7,891 nt of DNA, taken from an uncultured Bacteroidia bacterium. GTDB lineage: Bacteria > Bacteroidota > Bacteroidia > Bacteroidales > UBA932. A program made the position numbers and the translations under genes. The notes under the pieces were generated by a model. The model did no database searches and was not told the origin of the DNA. It worked only from the letters and a program-made list of their open reading frames with translations. Where the stretch lies: the NCBI GenBank assembly GCA_902796455.1, contig CADBPH010000112.1, positions 1 through 7,891 on the forward strand, written 5' to 3'. Positions 1 to 6,687 of the stretch are shown here, one piece after another; the stretch's first letter is position 1; every line of letters begins with the position of its first letter.

Positions 1-896
1 GAGAAGGGACCCTTGTTGTTGATGTCCGTTTTCCGGCCGGGCATCCGGCTCCAGATGAAATATCTCCCCAGTTTGGGGTTGGGGTCTGCCTCGAGAACAC
101 GGACCAGCAACTCGTAGGTCTTCGGGTCGTAATTCGCAGGCTTTTCGATGGGAATCTGGTTGTCCGGGTCGTCTGTCAGGCAAATCCGGTAATTATAGGC
201 CTGGACGCACTTGTCGCCGGTGCCGTTTTCTTTCGGAGCCGCATCGGAAATGCCCCAGAGCAGGCCGCTCTCGGGTTTTCCGGGGACGACGTAGGGATCG
301 ATTCCGTCGGGGAACTGGTGCTGGTCCAGCAATTGGTAACCGTTCCAGGTCTCTCCATAGACGCTGTTGTCTTCCCGCCCGAAGGTGTAGCTGACTCCGC
401 TCTTGGCCATCAGGTCGCCTTCATAGGAACAGTCGATGAACTGGTCCGCCGGGAGGGTGACCGTCTTGCCTTTGCGGTCGGTACAGGTGATGGACACGAT
501 GCGGGTCCCTTCTTTCTGGACGGATTCCAGATACCATCCCTGCATGACGTTGATTCGGGGATGTTCCAGATACTGCATCAGGATTTCTTCCGCGACATGC
601 GGTTCGAAAAGCCATTGCTCGAGCTTGCCGTAATGCGCGCCCAGTTTGCGGTAGAATTGCCTTGCCAGGCCGATGACTGCCTGCTTGTTGCCGATGTCGG
701 TCTGGCCGAGGCCGCCCGTGGTCATGCCCCCGAGGGTTGCGTCGGGGCAGATAATCGTGACCTGGCTCCCGAGTTTTGCAGCGGAATAGGCGGCTGTGAT
801 ACAGGCGGAGCTTCCGCCGTAGATACAGACCTCATTGCTCTTGCTGCATGCCGTTGCCCACAGCAGGAGTACCAAAAGGAAAATTCTGTATTTCAT
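1..896 (-). CDS. FAD-dependent oxidoreductase lipoprotein (FAD_oxidored family), C-terminus cut by window edge
   Basis: The first 298 residues of a protein whose 3' end lies beyond position 1. Residues 1-17 form a hydrophobic signal ending in ATAC, a plausible though weak lipobox (Cys17), so it is probably exported and lipid-anchored. Residues 24-70 are a Rossmann FAD-binding start with IYGGSSAC, then AAYSAAKLGSQV and LGGMTTGGLGQTD, the signature of the FAD_oxidored (PF12831) family. Further family motifs are DCSYEGDLMAKSGV near 155-168, GRED near 173 and QAYNYR at 232-237. Family members bind FAD and probably oxidise small or sugar-related substrates; many Bacteroidetes copies are annotated only as FAD-dependent oxidoreductase. 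One oddity is Cys32, which sits where the third glycine of the dinucleotide-binding loop is usual. The start at 896 is the only ATG that includes the signal. It lies 67 bp downstream of the RidA-like gene on the same strand, so co-transcription is possible, although a weak promoter is also visible in the gap. The family is fairly certain; the substrate is unknown. Confidence 0.85.
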   Translation of the reverse strand, partial: MKYRIFLLVLLLWATACSKSNEVCIYGGSSACITAAYSAAKLGSQVTIICPDATLGGMTTGGLGQTDIGNKQAVIGLARQFYRKLGAHYGKLEQWLFEPHVAEEILMQYLEHPRINVMQGWYLESVQKEGTRIVSITCTDRKGKTVTLPADQFIDCSYEGDLMAKSGVSYTFGREDNSVYGETWNGYQLLDQHQFPDGIDPYVVPGKPESGLLWGISDAAPKENGTGDKCVQAYNYRICLTDDPDNQIPIEKPANYDPKTYELLVRVLEADPNPKLGRYFIWSRMPGRKTDINNKGPF

Positions 897-920
897 GGTA
901 TTCGTTGGGTTGGACGGGAA

Positions 921-951
921 CGAATATATGAAATAATCAGGAAGAATGAAA
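921..951 (-). promoter_or_regulatory. Weak candidate promoter for the FAD oxidoreductase gene
   Basis: On the minus strand, TTTC (951-948) is followed after 19 bp by TATATTCG (928-921). Each box has one mismatch to the Bacteroidetes TTTG/TAnnTTTG consensus. The predicted transcript would start near 915, leaving about 19 nt of leader before the ATG at 896. It would let the FAD gene be expressed apart from the upstream RidA-like gene. With one mismatch per box in AT-rich DNA, chance is a real alternative. Confidence 0.35.
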
Positions 952-963
952 GAGGGTGGAGCT

Positions 964-1989
964 TTATTTTTCCGGTACCCAGGCCGTGCATTCCATTTCG
1001 ATCAGCCAGCCGGGGCGGCAGACCTCGGCAAGGAGGATGACAAGCGGCTTGTCCGGGAAGCGGCCTCGCATGTATCCGGCGACGGCGGCATAATCGGACA
1101 GGTCCCGCAGATAGATAATGAAATACCCGGCATTCTCCAGGCTGGCGCCTCCGTCATGCAGCAGTGCGTCAATGTTTTCCAGCAGGCGTCCGGTCTGGCG
1201 GAGGACCTGGCCTTCGTGGAGGATTTTCCCGGATTTGTCGATGCTGGCGGTCCCGGAAATGAATAATTTGGTTCCGTCGGAGGTCTTCAGGGCGGTCCCG
1301 CGCTCGAAAGCGACACCATAATCATGCGGCGAGCCCAGGAAATCCGGTGCCTTGAGGTAATGCTTCTGCTGCTCTTCGATGTCCGGGTAGGTCAGGAAAT
1401 CCATTCCGACCAGGGCGTGGCGGGCTTCCGAGCGCCCTCCGATGCCCGTGCTGGCGATGAAATGCGTGTCGATGGTCAATCCTTCCCGGTCGAAGACATC
1501 GTTGCGGGCCCGGACGACCCCGGCATAATTCGCGTCGATGTCGCGTACATAAATCCAGGTCCGGACGCAGTGGACATCCATCCGGAGCCCCTTTTCGGCG
1601 AGGATGCCCAGGTACCGTTCAAACAGGAGACGGGTCTGGGCATAAGAATCTTTCCCGGCCGCTTCCGCTTCGTCCAGCCGGAGGCTGTGGAACAGGCATG
1701 CCTCCTGCCGCTCATCCGTCTTCAGGAGCAGGGTGATTTTCGAACCGTCCAGCGGTACCTGTCCCACGAAAGTGCAGGGCGCCTTGGAAAGATGGTCCCG
1801 GTACAATGGGCTGTCCCGCAGGGCTTTCTGTTGGTTCGCCGCGTCGCTGAGGAAAACCTTGGTGTATTGCAGGGTGCGTCCTGCCTGTTTTTCCAGTTCG
1901 AGGCGGGCGCTGACTTCTGCTTCGAGAACTTGCAGGCGCTCGGCCAGGAGGCCGCTTTTCGGTGCGGAAAGGGTAAAAAAGTGGTTCAT
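964..1989 (-). CDS. Two-domain RidA/YjgF-superfamily protein, chorismatase (FkbO/Hyg5/XanB2)-like
   Basis: A protein of 341 residues with no signal peptide, so probably cytoplasmic. The C-terminal domain (about 226-341) is RidA/YjgF-like: LFISGTASIDKSG at 242-254, HEGQVLRQTGRLLENIDALL at 258-277, and AEVCRPGWLIEMECTA at 321-336. The N-terminal half carries VRTWIYVRDID (142-152) and STGIGG (180-185). Together these match the pattern of chorismatases, which hydrolyse chorismate to pyruvate plus a hydroxybenzoate or dihydro-aromatic acid. Cys324 and Glu331 have the seven-residue spacing I recall for active-site Cys327 and Glu334 of Hyg5. The position of the RidA deaminase arginine (Arg105 in E. 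coli RidA) is not arginine here, arguing against imine deaminase activity. The length also fits chorismatases rather than the roughly 130 residues of simple RidA. A TTG nine bases upstream (1998) is in frame, but the ATG at 1989 is preferred. The superfamily is near certain; chorismatase activity is inference. Confidence 0.8.
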   Translation of the reverse strand: MNHFFTLSAPKSGLLAERLQVLEAEVSARLELEKQAGRTLQYTKVFLSDAANQQKALRDSPLYRDHLSKAPCTFVGQVPLDGSKITLLLKTDERQEACLFHSLRLDEAEAAGKDSYAQTRLLFERYLGILAEKGLRMDVHCVRTWIYVRDIDANYAGVVRARNDVFDREGLTIDTHFIASTGIGGRSEARHALVGMDFLTYPDIEEQQKHYLKAPDFLGSPHDYGVAFERGTALKTSDGTKLFISGTASIDKSGKILHEGQVLRQTGRLLENIDALLHDGGASLENAGYFIIYLRDLSDYAAVAGYMRGRFPDKPLVILLAEVCRPGWLIEMECTAWVPEK

Positions 1990-1995
1990 TGACCA

Positions 1996-2003
1996 CAAAT
2001 ATA
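1996..2003 (-). promoter_or_regulatory. Perfect TAnnTTTG -7 box abutting the RidA-like start codon
   Basis: On the minus strand TATATTTG (2003-1996) matches the Bacteroidetes -7 box exactly. It ends only six bases before the ATG at 1989, so the predicted transcript would start at or within a few bases of the start codon. No TTTG stands at the expected -33 distance. It may be a real promoter giving a leaderless mRNA, or a chance match in AT-rich intergenic DNA. Confidence 0.45.
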
Positions 2004-2031
2004 CAAAAAATAAACGACGGTAGTTTTTGGT

Positions 2032-2061
2032 TTTGCGGAGAAATATTTATTCTTATCTTCG
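2032..2061 (+). promoter_or_regulatory. Promoter of the PfkB sugar kinase gene
   Basis: TTTG at 2032-2035 is followed after 18 bp by TATCTTCG at 2054-2061, one mismatch from the TAnnTTTG -7 consensus. Transcription would begin near 2067, giving a leader of about 17 nt before the ATG at 2084. This supports 2084 as the start, because the in-frame TTG at 2027 lies upstream of the promoter itself. Confidence 0.6.
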
Positions 2062-2083
2062 CAAAGTCAAGCATACAAATGCC

Positions 2084-2974
2084 ATGGAACGATATGTCGT
2101 CGGAATAGGGGAGGCTTTGTGGGACATGCTTCCCGCCGGCCGTCAGTTGGGCGGCGCCCCCGCAAATTTTGCTTTTCACGCAGGGCAATTCCTGGGAATG
2201 GATCAGGTGATGGGGGTGAGTGCCCTGGGGCAGGATGCCTTGGGAGAGGAGACAGAAGCTGCTTTCAAGGAGCGTCAGTTGCCGGTTTACATGCCCCGGG
2301 TGGCGTTTCCGACCGGGACGGTCCAGGTCTGTCTTGACGGAAAGGGCATCCCTTCCTATGATATCCGCGAGGGCGTGGCCTGGGACAACATCCCCTTTGA
2401 CAGCACGATGGAAGGAATCGCCCGGAACTGCCGGGCTGTCTGTTTCGGATCCCTGGCGCAGCGGAATGCCGTTTCGCGGGCGTCCATCCGGGAATTTATC
2501 AGCCGGACTCCGCCGGATTGCCTGCGGATTTTCGACATCAACCTGCGGCAGCATTACTATGGCCGGGAAGTAGTCGAGGCGTCTCTGCAAGCGGCTGATA
2601 TCCTGAAAATCAATGATGAAGAACTCGCCGTTGTCTCGGACATGTGCGGCTGTCCCGCAGGGGAAATGCCCCGGGTGTGCCGCAGCCTGCTCGAGGGATA
2701 CGGGCTGGAGATGGTGGTGCTGACCTGCGGAACGGCAGGGTCTTATGTCATTACCCGGTCGGAAACGTCTTTCCTTCCGACTCCCCGGGTGCAGGTTGTG
2801 GATACTGTCGGGGCTGGCGACTCCTTTACGGGCGCTTTGTGCGCGGCCCTGCTGCGCGGGGAACCTGTTTCGCGGGCGCATGCCCTGGCCGTGAAAGTTT
2901 CGGCCTATGTCTGTACGCAGCCCGGCGCGATGCCCCTCCTGCCGGAGCCCGGTTACTGGCCCGGCTTGACGTAG
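2084..2974 (+). CDS. PfkB-family carbohydrate kinase, probable fructokinase
   Basis: A cytoplasmic sugar kinase of 296 residues, typical of the family. It would transfer phosphate from ATP to a hexose, most likely fructose, feeding glycolysis. Motifs in order: GIGEALWDMLP at 7-17, the substrate-binding GGAPANFA at 23-30, DINLRQHYY at 151-159, KINDEE at 175-180, and the PfkB signature DTVGAGDSFTG at 240-250, in which Asp246 is the catalytic base and GAG forms the anion hole. The early GEALWDMLP and GGAPANFA pattern resembles bacterial fructokinases more than ribokinases or KDG kinases, but sugar specificity cannot be proven from sequence. An in-frame TTG at 2027 would add 19 non-homologous residues and lies upstream of the likely promoter, so the ATG at 2084 is used. 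Its last 22 bp overlap the end of the convergent C69 dipeptidase gene. It diverges from the RidA-like gene across a 94-bp intergenic region. Confidence 0.9.
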   Translation: MERYVVGIGEALWDMLPAGRQLGGAPANFAFHAGQFLGMDQVMGVSALGQDALGEETEAAFKERQLPVYMPRVAFPTGTVQVCLDGKGIPSYDIREGVAWDNIPFDSTMEGIARNCRAVCFGSLAQRNAVSRASIREFISRTPPDCLRIFDINLRQHYYGREVVEASLQAADILKINDEELAVVSDMCGCPAGEMPRVCRSLLEGYGLEMVVLTCGTAGSYVITRSETSFLPTPRVQVVDTVGAGDSFTGALCAALLRGEPVSRAHALAVKVSAYVCTQPGAMPLLPEPGYWPGLT

Positions 2975-4641
2975 CGGTTTCCGGTCTGGGCTTTGACGGC
3001 GTCTACGAAAGCGGGGGCGTAGGCGGGTGACGTGCGTTTCCCCGGGACGACCACTCCGTTCTCGGAGGGTTGCATGATCTGGTCGTTATGCTTGACAATC
3101 AGGAGTTTCGCCAGTTTGTCCCAGCGCTTCATCATTTGGTCCGTATAGCCTTCCGTCTTGGCCGTCAGGTATGCGGTCCGCTCCGACGGGGTCATCTGCC
3201 CGGCTTTCTCCTCGACCGCTTTCTGGTCTTCCGCATAGAAATCTTCCAGCTCGGACTGGGCCTCGCGCAGGTCACCGATCATCGCGCTGTAGCGCGGGTA
3301 AACCATGTTGGCGACAAAGTTGTTCATCCAGAAGGCGCTCTCCGTGCTGAACTCACGGATGTTGTTGTTCTCGCGCCGGAACGGCTCGGGAATCCGGTTG
3401 ATTCCGCAGTAGACGGGCACATAGGCGACCATCGAGGCATCATCCAGATTGAAATACGTGACCCCGCCCACGGCATCCGGCAGCCAGGAACGCATCTGGC
3501 AGACCAGGGTCATGGCGCTCTGCTGGCAGCCGATCGGACGTTCGCGGAACATGTCCGTGCCGTCGCTGCTCTTGAAATTGATCGGCTGGTTCCGGTAGGG
3601 AGAGGCCCACGGCCCGGCACTGACGTCGGTTGTCATATCCAGCGCCGTCCCTTCGTAATGGTCCCGCATATCATTCATAAGATCCCTGACACTCAGCGGC
3701 TTGTCCGGCTTGATCCAGAGCGGGAGGTGGTCATGGACATCGGTATTCCCGTAGAGGAAGGGCAGGTACTTGTCCATTTCCGCCGGGTCGGAATGATGGC
3801 GGTAGAAACTCCAGACGCGGGCTTCGCAGTAGCGGATCGCGCCGAAATCCAGCGGCCCGTAGGCTTCGCGGAAACTGAAATCCTTGTCTTCCCCCTCGTA
3901 GAAGCCCATTTCCCGGGCAAAGGAAATGACATCGGGTGCGTACATGCAATTTCCTTCATCGGCCACGCAGAAGGGCTTGTCGCCTTTCTTTTTCCGGGAG
4001 GTTTTCGGCGCCTGCGGGAACTGGCGGATGCGGCTGGCATTGGCATAGGCGCAGATGCAGTCGTCCGGCACGCGCAGGGCGACCCAGACTCCGCCTTTGC
4101 GGCCGGGCCCTTTCCCGATCAGTTCCATGATCCAGGCTTCTTCCTTGTCGCAGATCGCGAAGGATTCCCCGGTTTCGTTGTATCCGTATTCCTGGACGAG
4201 TCTGTCCATGATGGCGATGGCCTCGCGGGCGGTCGCGCACCGCTGCAGGGTCAGGTTCATCAAGGTGAAATAATCCAGGTACCCTTCCGGATTGCGGAGC
4301 TCCTTCCGTCCGCCCCAGGTCGTCTCGACAATGGAGACTTGCTGGTCGTTCATCAGTCCGACAACCCCATAGGTATAAGGCGCTTGCCGGATCAGGCGCT
4401 CGGCAGTTTCCGCTCCCGGCCAGTTCCTGGAGACATTGATGAATTCGCCTTCGGCATGGCGGCCGGGTGAATGGTAGGACAGGGATGCGGCGAAACCGAA
4501 GCCGTCGCAGTTATAGGTACACATCACACTTCCGTCCGTCGAGGCTTTCTTGCCGACAATCAGGTTGGTGCAGGCCTCCGTCCGGATGGAGGACGTCAGC
4601 AGGAGGGCGACGAGCGCTGTGGGGAAAAGCAGCCGTTTCAT
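2953..4641 (-). CDS. Secreted C69-family dipeptidase (N-terminal nucleophile cysteine peptidase)
   Basis: A 562-residue peptidase of family C69 (PepD-like), expected to cleave dipeptides in the periplasm or outside the cell. Residues 1-23 are a signal sequence, and cleavage after Ala23 (TEA/C) would expose Cys24, the Ntn-hydrolase nucleophile, as the new N-terminus. The block ACTNLIVGKKASTDGSVM (23-40) is the family's hallmark. Further family blocks are GLMNDQQVSIVETTWGGR (95-112), ESFAICDKEEAWIMELIG (159-176) and VWVALRVPDD (185-194) followed by AYANASRIRQF (198-208). The length of about 560 suits secreted Bacteroidetes members with a long C-terminal part. It is the last gene of a three-gene minus-strand operon, 25 bp behind the SGNH hydrolase gene, and its 3' end overlaps the convergent kinase gene. 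Extra cysteines at 41 and 45 stand near the nucleophile. The family call is secure; natural substrates are unknown. Confidence 0.92.
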   Translation of the reverse strand: MKRLLFPTALVALLLTSSIRTEACTNLIVGKKASTDGSVMCTYNCDGFGFAASLSYHSPGRHAEGEFINVSRNWPGAETAERLIRQAPYTYGVVGLMNDQQVSIVETTWGGRKELRNPEGYLDYFTLMNLTLQRCATAREAIAIMDRLVQEYGYNETGESFAICDKEEAWIMELIGKGPGRKGGVWVALRVPDDCICAYANASRIRQFPQAPKTSRKKKGDKPFCVADEGNCMYAPDVISFAREMGFYEGEDKDFSFREAYGPLDFGAIRYCEARVWSFYRHHSDPAEMDKYLPFLYGNTDVHDHLPLWIKPDKPLSVRDLMNDMRDHYEGTALDMTTDVSAGPWASPYRNQPINFKSSDGTDMFRERPIGCQQSAMTLVCQMRSWLPDAVGGVTYFNLDDASMVAYVPVYCGINRIPEPFRRENNNIREFSTESAFWMNNFVANMVYPRYSAMIGDLREAQSELEDFYAEDQKAVEEKAGQMTPSERTAYLTAKTEGYTDQMMKRWDKLAKLLIVKHNDQIMQPSENGVVVPGKRTSPAYAPAFVDAVKAQTGNRYVKPGQ

Positions 4642-4666
4642 GTTGGAAGATGTTCAGTATGCGTTA

Positions 4667-5746
4667 TTATGGCCGGATGCCGTAGCGGCGCAGGATCCGG
4701 AGTACTTTCTTTTCAATGGAGCGCTCCCAGAGCGTGTAGCCGTAGTTGGACGGGTGGACTCCGTCTACCGAAGACTCATGATCCGGGGAAGTGGCATCCG
4801 GGTAAATGTAGTAAACATTCTTGTATTTCTTGCAGGCGATGGCCATCAGGCTGTCTGCGAAGGCGATGCGGTCGGCTTCAATCCGGTTTGCCTCCAGGGA
4901 GAAATTGCGTTTTTCCCGGTAAATGGTACGCTGGAAAATCAGCGGGATGTCCGGATGGGCGGCCTGGACCGTTTCAATGAAGGGGAAAAGGCGCTCCTGG
5001 ATCATTTCAATCGTCGGATTCGAAAACGTATCGAAGATCATGGCGTCGACCTGGGCATCCGCGATGGCCCGGGCGAAGGAATCCTGCAGCTTGCATTGCC
5101 CGGAAGCGGCGATGCTCAGGATCTGAAGGCCGGTCCGGCGGGCGAACTGGACCGGATAGGACATGCCGCTCCGGCTGGTGGAAACGCCCATGGTAAAGCT
5201 GGATCCGAAGACGCCGATACGGTATTTGAAATCATTCTCCGGAACCACCAGCGTGGCGCCTTTGTCGAGCCCGATTTTCAGGCCCCGGAGCTCGCTGTAC
5301 ATCGGAAGATACAGGAGGCATTCGTGTTCGGAGCCGTCCATGGTGGCAATCAGATTGAAAGGTTTGTCTTCCCTGCCCACTGACGGTCCCGCTGCGGCTG
5401 CCCACAGCCATTTTCCGTTCTGCTTGATATACAGGTCGAATCCCCGGGATGCCAGGAAGGATGTGGAGATCCCTTTGTACATGTAACCGTATTCCGGCGC
5501 CAGGTAGATGGAGGTGGAATTCGTATTGAACCGCAGTGCCAGGCCCGCCGAGCACCTGACCAGGTTCCGCTCATGTCCCTCGAAGGCATATCGGGACGTG
5601 TCCGCCCGGTGATAGGGATTCTCTGTGGGGAGGAGTTTGCCGATCAGGCCGGCCTCCGTTCCTTCATACCAGGTAAGGGATTGACTTTGCAGCGTTTGCG
5701 CTGAGAGGATTCCGCAAATGAAAAAAAGGAGAACAAACTTTTTCAT
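4667..5746 (-). CDS. Secreted SGNH/GDSL-type hydrolase with N-terminal GxDLY domain
   Basis: A 359-residue protein with a signal peptide (MKKFVLLFFICGILSAQ, residues 1-17), so it acts in the periplasm or beyond. An N-terminal beta-rich region (about 23-170) contains RGFDLYI at 101-107, the GxDLY motif of PF14607. The C-terminal part (about 175-345) is an SGNH esterase/lipase domain of the Lipase_GDSL_3 kind. Block I is GVFGSSFTMG with probable nucleophile Ser183, block II SIAASGQCKL with Gly216, block III FDTFSNP with Asn243, and block V SVDGVHPSNYG with Asp328 and His331. All four SGNH residues and the triad are therefore present. Such enzymes usually remove acetyl or other acyl groups, often from sugars; the substrate here is not known. 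An in-frame TTG at 5785 would lengthen the N-terminus into the upstream gene and hide the signal, so the ATG at 5746 is chosen. Gaps of 19 bp upstream and 25 bp downstream place it mid-operon. Confidence 0.88.
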   Translation of the reverse strand: MKKFVLLFFICGILSAQTLQSQSLTWYEGTEAGLIGKLLPTENPYHRADTSRYAFEGHERNLVRCSAGLALRFNTNSTSIYLAPEYGYMYKGISTSFLASRGFDLYIKQNGKWLWAAAAGPSVGREDKPFNLIATMDGSEHECLLYLPMYSELRGLKIGLDKGATLVVPENDFKYRIGVFGSSFTMGVSTSRSGMSYPVQFARRTGLQILSIAASGQCKLQDSFARAIADAQVDAMIFDTFSNPTIEMIQERLFPFIETVQAAHPDIPLIFQRTIYREKRNFSLEANRIEADRIAFADSLMAIACKKYKNVYYIYPDATSPDHESSVDGVHPSNYGYTLWERSIEKKVLRILRRYGIRP

Positions 5747-5765
5747 AAAGGCGATTGTATATGAG

Positions 5766-6668
5766 TTAAACAGTATCAGATTCAAGTATTGCTGCGAAAA
5801 AAGCAGCCATCTTGTCCCGGATTTCGTAAAAGCGCGGGGTCAGTTGCCAGGATTCGTCCAGGTGCAACTTGTGCCGCTCTTCCGGGCAGGGATAATGCCG
5901 GCAGCAGATTCCCAGGGCGGCGGCCCGTTCGCAGGTGGCTTTCGTTCCGTACACCTTCCCGGCGAACCATTTGGCTTTCAGCGGGTAGCCACTGTCGAAG
6001 GGAACGACCGGATCCTTTTCCGACTGGAAGGCGATGATGGGGATGCGTGCGCGTTCCAGCATGTCCAGGTCGCGGACATAGCCCCAGAGATCCCCGACGG
6101 CCCGGATACGGAATCCGGCGCCCAGCTTCGGCCGGAATCCGTCCATCGGCCGGTCCCCATAGAGCCCGTAGGCCAGGTTCAGGGCGGTGACGGCCCCGGC
6201 ACTGGTTCCTGCGACAAACACGCGCTGCGGGTCGATGCGGAGGTCTTTCCTGCCCATCAGGCAGGCCAGGGCACAGTCTGCATCTTCCAGTGCATCCTGT
6301 TCCGCCTGCCGGATGCCCTTTGCTGAGAGGCGGAATCCGAGGCGGTAGTTGATGGAGGCGGCGACATATCCCAGCGAAGCGAAGTGGCGGCACCAGGCGA
6401 CTTGTCCGCTTTCGCCTTTGTTGCCGATGAAGAAGGCGCCGCCATGCATCATCAGCAGGAGGGGGCGGGACTCGGCCGGATCAGCAACCGGAACATAGAG
6501 GTCCATCGTCAGCGGAAGATTCCGTCGTCTTCCGAAGATGCGCATCATCTTGAAAATGGGGAAAGGGGAGCGGACAGGGGCTTCTGTCCAGAAACCGGGT
6601 GCTTCCCCATAGGGGACATCCGTTTCCCGGACGATTTCATACAGGGGTGCCGGAGCGGTCGTTTCCAT
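5766..6668 (-). CDS. Alpha/beta-hydrolase esterase (BD-FAE / carboxylesterase-like)
   Basis: A 300-residue alpha/beta-fold hydrolase. The strand TMDLYVP (54-60) is followed by the oxyanion-hole motif HGGAF (75-79), then ASINYRLG (104-111) and the nucleophile elbow GTSAGA (154-159) with Ser156. Asp219 in FQSEKDP is the likely acid, and His266 or His269 in ERHKLHLDE the base. This layout fits hormone-sensitive-lipase-like or bifunctional acetyl/feruloyl esterases that cut ester bonds on small molecules or on glycan decorations. The product lacks a visible signal peptide, unlike the next two gene products, so it may act in the cytoplasm on imported material. It is the first gene of a three-gene operon and has its own consensus promoter, which faces away from the GH92 promoter. 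The start at 6668 lies about 14 nt after the predicted transcript start. A cysteine cluster (Cys246, Cys255, Cys256, Cys261) near the C-terminus is unusual. The fold is secure; the substrate is unknown. Confidence 0.87.
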   Translation of the reverse strand: METTAPAPLYEIVRETDVPYGEAPGFWTEAPVRSPFPIFKMMRIFGRRRNLPLTMDLYVPVADPAESRPLLLMMHGGAFFIGNKGESGQVAWCRHFASLGYVAASINYRLGFRLSAKGIRQAEQDALEDADCALACLMGRKDLRIDPQRVFVAGTSAGAVTALNLAYGLYGDRPMDGFRPKLGAGFRIRAVGDLWGYVRDLDMLERARIPIIAFQSEKDPVVPFDSGYPLKAKWFAGKVYGTKATCERAAALGICCRHYPCPEERHKLHLDESWQLTPRFYEIRDKMAAFFAAILESDTV

Positions 6669-6687
6669 ACCTGTGCAGGATACTACA

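Noticed and set aside
897..963. Terminator between the RidA-like and FAD genes
   Set aside because: No stem-loop followed by a T-run was found on the minus strand. The same holds for the 19-bp and 25-bp gaps in the hydrolase operon.
318..1992. Plus-strand open frames (318-1040 and 1324-1992) opposite the FAD and RidA-like genes
   Set aside because: Both are antisense shadows of proteins with clear family motifs on the minus strand.
2027..2083. N-terminal extension of the kinase from a TTG at 2027
   Set aside because: The extension is not PfkB-like and would start upstream of the predicted promoter. The same reasoning rejected TTG starts at 1998 and 5785.
2079..2108. Nine-codon upstream ORF overlapping the kinase start
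   Set aside because: It is too short to support, out of frame with the kinase and likely chance.
1712..2881. Minus-strand open frame of 389 codons across the kinase and the RidA-like gene
   Set aside because: It runs opposite the PfkB kinase and out of frame with the RidA-like protein. The sequence is low-complexity, Arg/Pro-rich and matches no family.
3070..4470. Plus-strand open frame of 466 codons antisense to the C69 dipeptidase
   Set aside because: It is an open-frame shadow caused by GC-rich codon bias. The minus-strand protein has clear C69 motifs, and the plus frame shows no recognisable domain or promoter.
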